From CAZADA01 sp964483775 (GTDB taxonomy: Bacteria; Pseudomonadota; Alphaproteobacteria; Caulobacterales; Maricaulaceae): a stretch of 59,629 nucleotides of DNA. Location of the stretch: the NCBI GenBank assembly GCA_964483775.1, contig CAZADA010000003.1, positions 1-59,629 of the forward strand. The letters are read 5' to 3'. The notes under the pieces were generated by a model. That model ran no database searches. It saw only the letters and a program-made list of their open reading frames with translations, and had not been told where the DNA came from. Made by a program: the position numbers and the translations under genes. This document shows, piece after piece, positions 33,915 to 43,200 of the stretch (the stretch's first letter is position 1; every line of letters begins with the position of its first letter).

Positions 33915-34919
33915 TTAGGCGCCGGTGGCGGCGCGATCCATCGCCCTTTCGATGACGGCGTCGACCTTTTCAGGCTCCTCAAACTCCACGCCCACCGGCC
34001 AGGAATGCACCAGCCGCCGCAGATCGCGCGGCAGGCGCACATAGTCTTTTTCCGTGGTGATCATGAGGGCGTTGTGGCGGCGTGCGTTTTCCCGCACATC
34101 CTTCAGCTCGGCTTCGGTGAAGGGGTGGTGGTCGGGGAAGGTCATGGTCGCTTTGAGGTCCGCCCCGGCCTGGTAGAGCGCGTCGAAGAACTTCTGCGGC
34201 CTGGCGATGCCGGCAAAAGCGAAGACGGGCCCCAGCGGCAAGGGACCGCGCGGCGCCAAATGGGCGCGCAAAATCGGCACGCCTGTGGGGGCTTGGGTGC
34301 GCCACGGAGCGTCCATGTCGGCGTCTTCGCCAATCACAATGATGGCGTCGGCGCGCCGCAACCCAGCGCGCGGGCCCTCGCGCAAGGGACCGGCGGGAAA
34401 CACGCGTCCATTGCCCAAGCCCGACTGAGCGTCGATCAACACAAAGCAGGCGTCCTTGACGAGCGTCGGATTCTGAAAACCGTCATCCATAATTACGACT
34501 TCGGCGCCGTCTTGCACCGCGGCCCGTGCGCCGGCGACTTTGCTCTTGGCGACCCAGGTGGGGCCGGCGCGCGCCAGCAGCAAGGGTTCATCGCCGACGT
34601 CCTCATAGGTATGCACATCACCGTCGACGCGAAGGGGGCCGCGCTTGCGCCCTCCATAGCCGCGGGTCAGGGCGTGGGCGGTGACGCCCTTGGCCTTGAG
34701 CCGCTCCAACAGGGCGATGGTCACCGGGGTCTTGCCTGTGCCGCCGAGCGTGAGGTTCCCCACACAGACCACGGGGGCGGATGGACGGAACGGCTTGACG
34801 GCGCTCGCCTTTACTGTGGCGCCGGCCTGGTAAATCCAGCTCAGGGGTTCCAGGAGCGTGCGGGTGACGGGCGATGAGCCTGGCCCGCGGCGGTGGTTCC
34901 AAAATTCAGGCGCCTGCAT
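33915..34919 (-). CDS. lpxK: Tetraacyldisaccharide 4'-kinase
   Basis: 334 residues. It phosphorylates the lipid A disaccharide at the inner membrane. One N-terminal membrane-associated segment precedes the Walker A motif GNLTLGGTGKTP (about 54-65), TRGYGGR, DEPLLLA and the MDDGFQNPTL motif, with MITTEKDYVRL near the end. It is the third gene of DUF374 acyltransferase-waaA-lpxK; its start overlaps waaA by 14 bp. Confidence 0.95.
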   Translation of the reverse strand: MQAPEFWNHRRGPGSSPVTRTLLEPLSWIYQAGATVKASAVKPFRPSAPVVCVGNLTLGGTGKTPVTIALLERLKAKGVTAHALTRGYGGRKRGPLRVDGDVHTYEDVGDEPLLLARAGPTWVAKSKVAGARAAVQDGAEVVIMDDGFQNPTLVKDACFVLIDAQSGLGNGRVFPAGPLREGPRAGLRRADAIIVIGEDADMDAPWRTQAPTGVPILRAHLAPRGPLPLGPVFAFAGIARPQKFFDALYQAGADLKATMTFPDHHPFTEAELKDVRENARRHNALMITTEKDYVRLPRDLRRLVHSWPVGVEFEEPEKVDAVIERAMDRAATGA

Positions 34920-36282
34920 TGTGTCGCTCCAAGACGGGCTCTGGCAAATGTGGCCGCAATCCGGCCAGCGTGTTGTTCAACACCAGCGCTCCAGCATCAG
35001 CCACCGCGCGGGCGCCGCGCGCCATGGATTCGGCGCGCTCGTTATCCAACGCAAGGATGGCGCCGGCCAGCTCCTGCGGCGTGCTGACCGTCTCCACACC
35101 ACCTTGGCTGGTCAGATCGGCGTAAATGTCGGCGAAATTTGGAACGTGCGGACCGGTGAACAACGGGGCCCCTGCCCGGGCGGCTTCCAGGGGGGTGTGT
35201 CCGCCGATGGCGGGGTTCCAGCTCCCGGCGATGAACGCGGCGTCGGCAAAGGCGTACCAATTGCCCATTTCCCCCAACGTGTCCGCGACATAAACGGAGG
35301 TTTTGACGTCCACAAGGTCGCCGGCGCCGCGTCTCGCCGTCAGCAGGCCCTCCTGGCGCGCCATGTCGGCAATGTCGGGACCGCGCTCGGGATGGCGGGG
35401 GGCGAGGATGAGGAGCGCGTCGGATTGGGTTTCGCGAATGAGGGTGTGGGCTTGCAAGATGGGCGCGTCTTCACCGGGCTGGGTTGAGGCGGCGAGCCAG
35501 ACCCGTGAGCGCTGACCAATAGCGTCTTTCAGGGATTCCACGACGGCGGGGTTGGGCTCGGGCGCGGCGCCGGCGAGCTTGAGATTGCCGACCCGTTCGA
35601 CTGGGCGATCAAGCAGTTTCGCCAGGCCTTCGCTGGTCCGGGTGTCGGCGGCGCCGATCCACACAAAGCCTTGGAACAAGCGCCGCAGCGCGCCGCGCCA
35701 ACGCGTCCACGACTGCAGCGACCGGTCGGTCATGCGCGCATTGATCAATGCGAGCGGTATGGCGCGGGCTTCAGCGGCCAAAATGAGGTTGGGCCACAAT
35801 TCAGATTCGGCGAACACGCCGATGGATGGACGCCAATGGTCGAGGAACGCGGCTGTGGCCGCGGGCGTGTCCACGGGCACATATTGATGCACCGCGTCTT
35901 TGGGCAATCGGTGGGTGAGCAGTTGGGCCGATGTGCGGGTGCCCGATGTGACCAAGAACGCCATATCGGGTCGCTCGCGGCGTAAAGCATCGAGCACGAT
36001 GAGCAGCATGAGGGATTCGCCGACGCTGGCGCCATGCAGCCATATCATCGGTCCATCCGGGCGACGCAGGCTGGGTTCGCCCAAACGTTCGCGAAGCCTT
36101 GCGGGGTCCTCTTTGCCCTTGCGCGCGCGCGCGTTGAGCAGGCGAGGGGCCAGGGGCGCGGCCAGGCGCGTGATCCATTGGTAGAGCCTCAGGCCGAGAG
36201 TTCGCCGGCGCCGGGGCGGCGGCGGCTCGGTGGGCGCTTGGCTTAGCGTGGCGGGCTGGGATGGCGGGGGTGTGGCGGTCAC
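34906..36282 (-). CDS. waaA: 3-deoxy-D-manno-octulosonic acid (Kdo) transferase
   Basis: A 458-residue GT-B glycosyltransferase that adds Kdo to lipid IVA. A Pro-rich start is followed by an N-terminal hydrophobic anchor (about 28-48), then HGASVGES, with the catalytic Glu, ESELWPNLI and, in the C-terminal domain, APRHPERGPDI and the GSWNPAIGGHTPLEAARAGAP nucleotide-sugar loop (in parts). The start is GTG at 36282, overlapping the TGA of the upstream acyltransferase as GTGA. With lpxK downstream it forms a lipid A-Kdo assembly operon. Confidence 0.95.
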   Translation of the reverse strand: MTATPPPSQPATLSQAPTEPPPPRRRRTLGLRLYQWITRLAAPLAPRLLNARARKGKEDPARLRERLGEPSLRRPDGPMIWLHGASVGESLMLLIVLDALRRERPDMAFLVTSGTRTSAQLLTHRLPKDAVHQYVPVDTPAATAAFLDHWRPSIGVFAESELWPNLILAAEARAIPLALINARMTDRSLQSWTRWRGALRRLFQGFVWIGAADTRTSEGLAKLLDRPVERVGNLKLAGAAPEPNPAVVESLKDAIGQRSRVWLAASTQPGEDAPILQAHTLIRETQSDALLILAPRHPERGPDIADMARQEGLLTARRGAGDLVDVKTSVYVADTLGEMGNWYAFADAAFIAGSWNPAIGGHTPLEAARAGAPLFTGPHVPNFADIYADLTSQGGVETVSTPQELAGAILALDNERAESMARGARAVADAGALVLNNTLAGLRPHLPEPVLERHNAGA

Positions 36283-37052
36283 GGGTCGGCGTGAGGGCCT
36301 GATGCGACCGGATTGGCCAAAAACACGCGCGGATCGACGGGCGCGGGTTGGATCACCGCGCCGCCCACCGCTTCGTCAGCACGCGTGGTGGCGGCGTTGA
36401 GCCGGTCTTCAAGGTCTTGGCGCATGGCCTCAAGCGCTTCGTCGCTAGCCCCTGGCTCGGGCGGCGCGATGGGCTGGGACCACACGATGACGCCGCGGCC
36501 AAACGGCAAGGGCAGCACAAATCGATCCCAGGACTTAAACACAATGCGCCATTTGGTGGTGAGGCCGAGGGCGAACAGCGGCGATTGGGTGGCGTGCGCC
36601 AGTTTCACCGCGCCGCCGCGCGCGCGCATGCGTGGCCCGCGCGGACCGTCGGGCATCACGCACATGCAGCCGCCGTTGGTCACAAAGTCGAGCATTTCTC
36701 GGAACGCGACGGTTCCGCCCTTGCCTTTGTCTTTTTTGGGGTTGCGCGTGGATCCTCGCATCACCGCGAAGTTGAGGCGTTCTGCGGCCTTCGCCACAAA
36801 TTCTCCGTCCGAGGAGCGGGAGATCAAAATCCCGACGCGCTGGGCGTCACGCGGCCAGCTGGAAAACCCCATCATGAGTCGCGAATGCCACAGGCAAGCG
36901 ACCACGCCGCCGCCCTCTCGCCAGACCGGTTCAATGTGTTCGATCCCTTCCACATGCCACCGGGTCGTGGCGCGGATCAAGCGCATGTACAGCGCAATGA
37001 ACCTGCCGAGGATGGCCTGGACGGTCTGAGAACGAAGAAGACGTTTCACCAT
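36279..37052 (-). CDS. Lysophospholipid acyltransferase-like protein (DUF374)
   Basis: 257 residues. DUF374 features: ACLWHSRLM (HxxxM variant of the acyltransferase HX4D motif), SRSSDGEFVAKAAERL, RGSTRNPKKDKGKGG, and the strongly conserved MPDGPRGPRMRARGG. In several alphaproteobacteria this family sits in front of waaA and is thought to acylate lipid A or a related lipid; the exact reaction is not established here. ATG at 37052 was chosen (MVKRLLRSQTVQ is the usual beginning). Coupled to waaA by a 4-bp overlap. Confidence 0.82.
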   Translation of the reverse strand: MVKRLLRSQTVQAILGRFIALYMRLIRATTRWHVEGIEHIEPVWREGGGVVACLWHSRLMMGFSSWPRDAQRVGILISRSSDGEFVAKAAERLNFAVMRGSTRNPKKDKGKGGTVAFREMLDFVTNGGCMCVMPDGPRGPRMRARGGAVKLAHATQSPLFALGLTTKWRIVFKSWDRFVLPLPFGRGVIVWSQPIAPPEPGASDEALEAMRQDLEDRLNAATTRADEAVGGAVIQPAPVDPRVFLANPVASGPHADP

Positions 37053-37154
37053 GGCGGGGTTATGCGCCAATGCCTGCGTCTGTGTCGATCGCCAATGCAA
37101 TCAATCGACCGAGCCTCTTCCGTTGAGGGGCGTTGTCTGGTTAATGCACGCCGC

Positions 37155-37868
37155 ATGCATGAGGTTTTGAGTTATTGGCCCGAGCCGCAGTTCTCGGATG
37201 AACAGGTCGCGCACCGGTTGTCGACGTGGCAGGGCCGAGCGTCGGCGCATTTGGGGTTGTTGTTTCGCGACCACCATGTGCTCCGGCTGGCGTTCCAAAA
37301 CAAGCATCACATTGGCGGCGGTCTTTGGCGATCCAATCAGCCCAGCCCTAAGCAGTTGCGTTTGTGGCGCGATCGGCGCGGCGTGCGCACGGTGATCAAT
37401 CTGCGCGGCGTTTCTGACAAAGGCTTCCATGTGCTCGAGCGCGAGGCCTGTGAACGGCTCGGGTTGAAGCTGATCACCATTCGGGCGTTTTCTCGCGATG
37501 TGCCGCAAGAGGGGATGCCGCGGATTGTGCGCAGCCTGTTCCAAACCATCGCCTACCCAGCGGTCATGCACTGTAAGTCGGGCGCGGATCGGGTCGGGCT
37601 GATGAGCGTGCTCTACAAGCATTTTCGCTTTGGCGTGCCAATACGGGACGCTCTTGAGCAGCTTTCATGGCGCTATGGTCATGTGTCCTCGGGAAAGACC
37701 GGAATTCTGGATGCGTATTTCGCTGCTTATCTGCGAGAGGGGGCGCGGCGCGGCCTTGATCTGGTCACCTGGTCAGAGCGATGTTTCAACGCCAAACAGT
37801 TCAAGGCCGATTACCGTGCAGGCAAGGCGGCGACGTTCTTGACCGATACCGTGCTGCGACGTGAGTAA
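37155..37868 (+). CDS. CX5R (tyrosine/dual-specificity) phosphatase-like protein
   Basis: 237 residues. The phosphatase signature HCKSGADRVG (HCX5R, about residues 139-148) is intact, with an upstream IGGGLWRSNQPSP segment and TVINLRG. These are features of the DSP/Siw14-like cysteine phosphatases, which include enzymes acting on tyrosine phosphate, inositol polyphosphates or lipid phosphates. It is divergent from the lipid A operon by 102 bp, which makes a lipid- or envelope-related substrate conceivable, but this is inference only. Confidence 0.82.
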   Translation: MHEVLSYWPEPQFSDEQVAHRLSTWQGRASAHLGLLFRDHHVLRLAFQNKHHIGGGLWRSNQPSPKQLRLWRDRRGVRTVINLRGVSDKGFHVLEREACERLGLKLITIRAFSRDVPQEGMPRIVRSLFQTIAYPAVMHCKSGADRVGLMSVLYKHFRFGVPIRDALEQLSWRYGHVSSGKTGILDAYFAAYLREGARRGLDLVTWSERCFNAKQFKADYRAGKAATFLTDTVLRRE

Positions 37869-37877
37869 GCGGCCAGC

Positions 37878-39654
37878 TTAGCTTGTGTCAGCATGCGCTG
37901 CGCCGTTGACCGGTTGGCTGAGCGTCAGTTGAATGGCGGCCTTCAAAGCGCCGGCGCTGAGCGGCTTCATGATGAAATGATTGGCGCCCGCCTGCAGCCA
38001 TTGGTTTTCTTCGCCTTTGAACACTTCAGCGCTGATGGCGACGATGGGAATGCCGCCCTGGCGGTAGGCTCCGGTGCGGATGTGACGGGTTGCGGTGATG
38101 CCGTCCATCTCCGGCATTTTGTAGTCCATCAGAATGATGTCGTAATCCTGAACCTTCAGCCGTTCCAAGCATTGTCGTCCATTGTCGACGATGTCGACGT
38201 CGGCGCCGGCTTGGCTGAGGATCTCAAAGTAGACAATCTGCGTCGTCTTATCGTCTTCTACGACGAGCACCCGCAGACCAGGCTTCAGGTCCACGGCGTC
38301 GTGCGCCGACTCGTCAGCTTCCAGCAGAACGTTGGCGCTGCCGTGATAGACCGGGACTTGCAGGGTGAAAATCGTGCCGGCCTCGGCGCCGGGGCGAAAC
38401 GCAATGTCTCCGCCCATAAGGCGCGCAAGACGCTGGCTGACAGACAGACCAAGGCCCGTGCCGCCAAACTCGCGGGCCACGCCGACATCGCCCTGCTCAA
38501 ATGCGTCATAGATCTTTTCGGCGACGGCGGGGTTGATCCCCACGCCTGTGTCNNNNNNNNNNGTCCTGTGCGCCCTGTCGACTGGCGATGTGCAGCTCGA
38601 TCGCGCCCGAGCGCGTGAACTTCACGGCGTTGGACAACAGGTTGAACAAGACCTGCCGGATGCGGCGCTCATCGCCGACCACCATAGGCGGCAGCTCGTT
38701 GAGCACACGCGTTTCAAACGTCAAACCCTTGGCTTGGGCCGGCGTTGACCAGAGGGCGGCGCAGGCGTCCACCAAGCCCTGCGGCGAGAAGGGGCTTGGG
38801 TCGACGTCGAGCTTGCCGGCGTTGATTTTCGACAGGTCCAAAATGTCGTTGAGCAAACGCAGAAGCTGGCGGCCCGCGTCGTTGATGCCTTTGACCAAAC
38901 GGTGCTGGTGGGCGTCGAGCTCGGTTTTCGCCAACACATCCGACAGGCCCAGCACGCCGCTCATCGGGGTGCGCAATTCGTGACTCATATTGGCCAGGAA
39001 CTCGGTCTTTGCGCGATCGGCGGCGCGTGCGCGCGAGGCGTTGGCTTCCAGGTGATCGAAGGCGCGGAAGATGTTGGCGCTAAAGACGGCGGCAAGCGGG
39101 GTGATCAGAAGTAAGGCGAAGACCGATTGCAGGAAGCGTTGCAAGCTTCGAACTTCGTAAGCGGCGAACTCTTCGCTTGAGTAATAAAATGAAGTGTAGT
39201 ATAAGCAAGATAGCAGGATAAGTGATATGATTGCTGATATTAAACTTATGCGCCAACCCGCGACAAATCCGCAGATAAATGGATTGAAAATAACATAAGG
39301 AATCAGTGCTGAATTGATTCCTGTGCCTTCAGGTACTGCTGACCCCAATGCCCCGGCAAATACGAGCGCGACAAAGATGATGGCGTAGGTGGCGAAGTTT
39401 TTGTAGAAACGTAGACTGTGAATAACCGCTAACAGAACGACGATCGAAAACAGGGAGATGGAGTGGTCGGATGTCCACTTTCCATAGGTCGCTGTCATCC
39501 CAACAAGGTTGAGGCCTTGGATGACAATAAACGCCCATCCGATGGCGTAGATTGATCGCTGTCGGATTTGCTCGCCGGCGCTTGCTCCGGCTGAAATCCG
39601 TAAAAGCCGTTCGTAGCTGGTGACAGCGTTGCGCAGTCTTTGGTGGAGGGTCAT
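37878..39654 (-). CDS. Hybrid sensor histidine kinase, interrupted by an assembly gap
   Basis: Six predicted membrane helices (about 37-185) form an uncharacterised sensor. A HisKA domain follows with ANMSHELRTPMSGVLGLSDVL (phosphoacceptor H225, in parts), then the ATPase domain: N box QVLFNLLSNAVKFT, a gap, DTGVGI, GGTGLGLSVS. A C-terminal receiver carries VEDD and ILMDYKMPEMDG (phosphoacceptor Asp) plus MKPLS. Ten N at 38553-38562 remove the stretch just before DTGVGI. Ten is not a multiple of three, so the apparent frame break is a placeholder artefact. Translation on each side agrees with one gene. ATG at 39654 is the likely start; GTG at 39681 is possible. About 39150-39320 is conspicuously AT-rich. 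Confidence 0.85.
38553..38562. other. Assembly gap (10 N)
   Basis: Ten unknown bases lie inside the ATPase domain of the hybrid kinase. Comparison with the usual spacing before DTGxG suggests that the true missing length is a few tens of bases and not exactly ten. Confidence 0.98.
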
Positions 39655-39862
39655 CGGTCTGGTCACTATGGGCGCGTGCACAACCCGGCCCGATCGGTCG
39701 AACCCGTCAGGCCTTGCGTGGCGGTAACAGCTTGTTGACCGGGAATGTGCGCCATTCGCTCGGGTCGCGCAACGCCGCCCTGACGGTCATCACTGCAAGT
39801 CGCGCCGTCGTCAGCGTTCCCCTTGCGCGATCGGCGCGTTGCCGACGGGGAGCCCCAACCCG

Positions 39863-40636
39863 TCAGAACGGATTCACGACACCCCATGTTTCAGCCGCCA
39901 CACCGGGGCGTTGGGCGTCGGACAGCACGCCTCGGCCGCCGTAGGCGATGCGCGCTTCGCCAATCTTGGTGTGGGCGATGGTGTTGGCGGCTGTGATGTC
40001 CTGGGGGCGCACCACGCCGGTCACCGTCAAGGCGCGAACTTCGTGGTTGATGCGCACCTCCTGGCTGCCGGCGATGACGAGATTGCCGTTGGGCAGCACT
40101 TGGGTGACAAAGGCGGCCACCGTCAGGCGCACCGTTTCGGAGCGGTCAATGTCGCCCTCGCCTTCAAAACTGGAGGAGGACGTGACGCTGACGGGCGCGG
40201 TTTCGTCCACCCCGCCGGGGAGCAAGACTTTGCCAATCAGTTGGGGGATGCCGAAGAACGCGCCAATGCTCAAGCTCTCGTTGGTGTCACGTTCGCGGCT
40301 GGTGGAATTTGACAGCGATGCTTGGTCGGAGATGTTGATTTCGACCGTCAACACATCGCCGGCCTTAGACGCGCGCGGGTCGCCGAAAAACGTGTTGGAT
40401 CCCGCGCGCCAAAGGGAGTTGGTCTGGATGGCCGCGCCTTGGCCCTCGCCGCGTACGACGGGGCGTGCGGTTGGGAACAAGGCCGGTTGCCCGCCCATCA
40501 GGGTCAGGCTGGGATCTTGCAGCGGGCTGAGCGGGGGCGCCTTGCCAACGCCGTCGAGGCGGGACGACGTGGCCGCGCAGGCGCTGACGAGGGTTGCGAT
40601 GATGATGGCGGCGCAGCGCGCGATGGTCAGCCTCAT
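39863..40636 (-). CDS. flgH: Flagellar L-ring protein
   Basis: 257 residues. A lipoprotein signal with LVSAC (C20 predicted lipidated) is followed by the L-ring body: SLWRAGSNTFFGDPRASKAGDVLTVEI (in parts), a Ser-rich linker, RLTVAAFVTQVLPNGNLVIAGSQEVRINHE and GVVRPQDITAANTI. It forms the outer-membrane bushing of the flagellar rod. It is the last gene of flgF-flgG-flgA-flgH. The 208 bp to the next gene hold a GACGGG...CCCGTC hairpin overlapping the stop, without a T-run, and no gene. Confidence 0.95.
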   Translation of the reverse strand: MRLTIARCAAIIIATLVSACAATSSRLDGVGKAPPLSPLQDPSLTLMGGQPALFPTARPVVRGEGQGAAIQTNSLWRAGSNTFFGDPRASKAGDVLTVEINISDQASLSNSTSRERDTNESLSIGAFFGIPQLIGKVLLPGGVDETAPVSVTSSSSFEGEGDIDRSETVRLTVAAFVTQVLPNGNLVIAGSQEVRINHEVRALTVTGVVRPQDITAANTIAHTKIGEARIAYGGRGVLSDAQRPGVAAETWGVVNPF

Positions 40637-40652
40637 GGCGTGTTCCTCTCAA

Positions 40653-41624
40653 TCAGTTCAGTGCGGTGGGCGGTGGGGGACCGACGCGGGCGCGTCCGGG
40701 CGCTTCGACCCACGCTTCCACAGGACGACCGGAGGCCAGGCTGGTGAAGCGGGCGGGTTCCCCCACGGGTGCGTCGTCGAGCGCGCGGGCGCGGGCGGTT
40801 AAGGTCAATCGGCCTGATTGGTAAACCAGGAGTGCCGGCTCGCCGCGGCGCACCGCCAAGGGTGGGGCGAGGTCGTTTGCACGCAGCGTTTGCCCCGCGC
40901 GCAGGGGGCGGCGTGCGGCATGGCCAAGCACGGGCGCGATATCGGTCAGCGCGCCGGAGGGCATGCGTGTTTGCGGGCCGCGGGTCCAGGCGACGTGCGT
41001 GTCCCGGAGGCGTTCTCCGCGCGCGAGTGGGGTAGCCAGGGTGGCGTAGACAGCTGCTGGTTCAGCATTGCCCGCCACAGTGACGGGTGGTCCGCCGACC
41101 ACCCACTCGATCTCGGCGCTGAGCCGCCCATGGGTGTCCAGTCGCCACGACAGGATCCTCAAGCTCAGGTCCGCGCCCACCGGGGCGTGGCGGATCTGGG
41201 GGCCGTTGAGTGTGACGAGCCAATCCCCGCGACGGTCGTTGGCGATGGCGTGTGATAGGCGCTCTTCCAGTTCGCTGCTGGCCACGGTTTGGCTGGCGGT
41301 GCGCACCGAGACCCTCAGTACGCCGCCGGCGTTATCCCAGGCCAAGCCATGGCTGCGGGCTTGGTTCATCAGCCAGGTTGGGTCCAGCGTCGCCGCGCGC
41401 CCCGGGGGCGGCGCCGGCGTGAGTGGGGTTGACGCCCAGCCAGTGTCTGCGCCGTGCGCCGCGGCAAACACGTCGCCCAGGGTGATCATATCGCCTTGGG
41501 CGACCAGGTTGGCGCGCAGATGCACCGTCTGGGGCTCGTCCGCGGCGGTAAGCGATGAAAACGGCAGGGCGATCAGGGCGATGGCCATGCAACGCCATGT
41601 GTTAAAGCGGCTAAACGTGATCAT
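40653..41624 (-). CDS. flgA: Flagellar P-ring assembly chaperone
   Basis: 323 residues, longer than E. coli FlgA (about 219). A signal peptide (about 1-28, ending SLTAA) indicates export to the periplasm. The C-terminal SAF-type domain (about 190-270) has ATLATPLARGERLRDTHVAW, ARRPLRAGQTLRANDLAPP and VRRGEPALLVYQSGRLTLT. The N-terminal half contains VAQGDMITLGDVF, as in FlgA. It assists P-ring (FlgI) polymerisation; flgI itself is not in this window. Its ATG is 2 bp from the flgG stop. Confidence 0.9.
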   Translation of the reverse strand: MITFSRFNTWRCMAIALIALPFSSLTAADEPQTVHLRANLVAQGDMITLGDVFAAAHGADTGWASTPLTPAPPPGRAATLDPTWLMNQARSHGLAWDNAGGVLRVSVRTASQTVASSELEERLSHAIANDRRGDWLVTLNGPQIRHAPVGADLSLRILSWRLDTHGRLSAEIEWVVGGPPVTVAGNAEPAAVYATLATPLARGERLRDTHVAWTRGPQTRMPSGALTDIAPVLGHAARRPLRAGQTLRANDLAPPLAVRRGEPALLVYQSGRLTLTARARALDDAPVGEPARFTSLASGRPVEAWVEAPGRARVGPPPPTALN

Positions 41625-41626
41625 GA

Positions 41627-42409
41627 TCAGCGCACATTGTTGGCGGTGGACATCATTTCATCGGCCGCCGTGATCACCTTGGCGTTCATCTCATAGGCGC
41701 GTTGGGCCTGGATCAGCGCCGTGATCTCGATCACGGAATCGACGTTGGCGGTTTCGATCCAACCTTGTTCGAGGGTGCCAAAGCCGTTGGAGAGGGGCGC
41801 GCCAATGGTGGGTGGACCTGATGCGGCGGTTTCGTAGAACAGGTTGCCGCCGGCGGCCTCAAGACCTGCAGGGTTTAAGAAACGGGCCAGTTCAATTGTC
41901 CCAACGTTTTGTGGGTTGGCTTGGTTGGTCTGAAAGATCAGGACATCACCGGCTGGCGTGATTTCGACGCTTTCAAAATCCTGCGGGATCTGGATGCCTG
42001 GAGCGACGGTGTCGCCAGCGTCCGTCACCAAAAGCCCGTCAGGACCGGTCAAGAAGTTGCCCGCCCGGGTATACGCGTCGCCATTGGGCGTTTGAATGCG
42101 GAACCAGCCATCCCCTTTGATCGCCAGATCAAACGTGTTGCCGGTCTGGTTGAGCGAGCCTTGTTCGTTGATGCGATACACAGACCCTGCGGTCACGCCG
42201 CCGCCAACCTGCACGCCGGCGGGTACGATCGCGCCGGCCGTGTTCGACGTGGCGCCGGCCCGGCTCACGTCTTGGTACAGCAAGTCCTGGAATTCGGCGC
42301 GCTGGCGCTTAAAGCCAATCGTATTGATGTTGGCGATGTTGTTCGAGATCACTTCAACGTTGAGTTGCTGGGCCAGCATGCCGCTGGCCGCTGTGGACAA
42401 TGATCGCAT
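41627..42409 (-). CDS. flgG: Flagellar distal rod protein
   Basis: 260 residues, standard length. It begins MRSLSTAASGMLAQQLNVEVISNNIAN (in parts) with the rod-protein ANxNTxGFKR motif, carries QGSLNQTGNTFDLAIKGDGWF, and ends with YEMNAKVITAADEMMSTANNVR, the axial coiled-coil. AGGAG stands before the ATG. It lies in the flgF operon between flgF and flgA. Confidence 0.97.
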   Translation of the reverse strand: MRSLSTAASGMLAQQLNVEVISNNIANINTIGFKRQRAEFQDLLYQDVSRAGATSNTAGAIVPAGVQVGGGVTAGSVYRINEQGSLNQTGNTFDLAIKGDGWFRIQTPNGDAYTRAGNFLTGPDGLLVTDAGDTVAPGIQIPQDFESVEITPAGDVLIFQTNQANPQNVGTIELARFLNPAGLEAAGGNLFYETAASGPPTIGAPLSNGFGTLEQGWIETANVDSVIEITALIQAQRAYEMNAKVITAADEMMSTANNVR

Positions 42410-42433
42410 GACGAACTCCTTGTAATCTCGACG

Positions 42434-43165
42434 CTAGGTCACGCGGCCGAGACGCTCGGTGGCGCGGCGGCGCAAGTCTTCGGCTTGATTGATCAGGCGG
42501 TCGACTGATTGGTAGGCGCGGCTGATTTCGATCAGCCGGGTGATTTCTTTGATCGGGGTGACATTTGACGCTTCAAGAGCGCCTTGTACGATCGTCACTT
42601 GGTCCAGCGGACGTTGCACGGCGTCGTCGGGCGCGATGAACACGCCTTCGCCAAGGCGTTCCAAGGCGGCGTTGTCGCCAAACGCGACAACCTTCAATTG
42701 CGCAACGGGCGCGCCGTTCACGCTCAGCTCGCCCCGGTCAGAGACCGTGGCGTTCTCGCCGTCAAGCACGATCGGTTCGCCGTCTTCGCTCAGGACCAGG
42801 TCGCCGTTTTGCGTGACCAGGCGTCCTTCAATGTCGCGGGTGAAGCTCCCGTCGCGGGTGTAGTGCTCGACGCCGTTGCGCTCGACAGCAAAGAATCCGT
42901 CGCCATTGATGGCCAGATCCAGCGGGCGTCCGGTCTGTTCAAGCGCGCCCTGGCTGAAGTCTCGCAACAAGCTCCAGTCTTGGGCGAACGCGACGCGTTG
43001 GGGCCCGTCAACGTGAAAGGCCCGGCGGTCTGGGTTTTGCGCCACGCCGAGTTCTTCGACCTTGAAGCCTGTCGTGGTGGCGTTCGCCACATTGTTGGCC
43101 ACGATATCCAGCGATCGCCGCAGGATGAGTTGGCGTGAGACTGCGGCGTACATTCCATTTTCCAT
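42434..43165 (-). CDS. flgF: Flagellar proximal rod protein
   Basis: 243 residues. It begins MENGMYAAVSRQLILRRSLDIVANNVANATTTGFK (in parts), has GALEQTGRPLDLAINGDGFF, and ends in a rod-type helix (EITRLIEISRAYQSVDRLI). An upstream in-frame start at 43216 was rejected because GGAG stands 7 nt before the ATG at 43165 and because the longer form would cross the sigma-54 promoter. It is the first gene of flgF-flgG-flgA-flgH. Confidence 0.95.
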   Translation of the reverse strand: MENGMYAAVSRQLILRRSLDIVANNVANATTTGFKVEELGVAQNPDRRAFHVDGPQRVAFAQDWSLLRDFSQGALEQTGRPLDLAINGDGFFAVERNGVEHYTRDGSFTRDIEGRLVTQNGDLVLSEDGEPIVLDGENATVSDRGELSVNGAPVAQLKVVAFGDNAALERLGEGVFIAPDDAVQRPLDQVTIVQGALEASNVTPIKEITRLIEISRAYQSVDRLINQAEDLRRRATERLGRVT

Positions 43166-43200
43166 GACCGAGCTCCCGCGCCAAACCAACTCCCTTGACG

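Noticed and set aside
34005..34877. Plus-strand frame opposite lpxK
   Set aside because: Antisense shadow; no start signal and Gly/Arg/Val-rich composition.
37878..39654. Two separate genes: a kinase and an independent receiver protein
   Set aside because: The apparent split coincides exactly with the N gap; motif order across it is that of one hybrid kinase.
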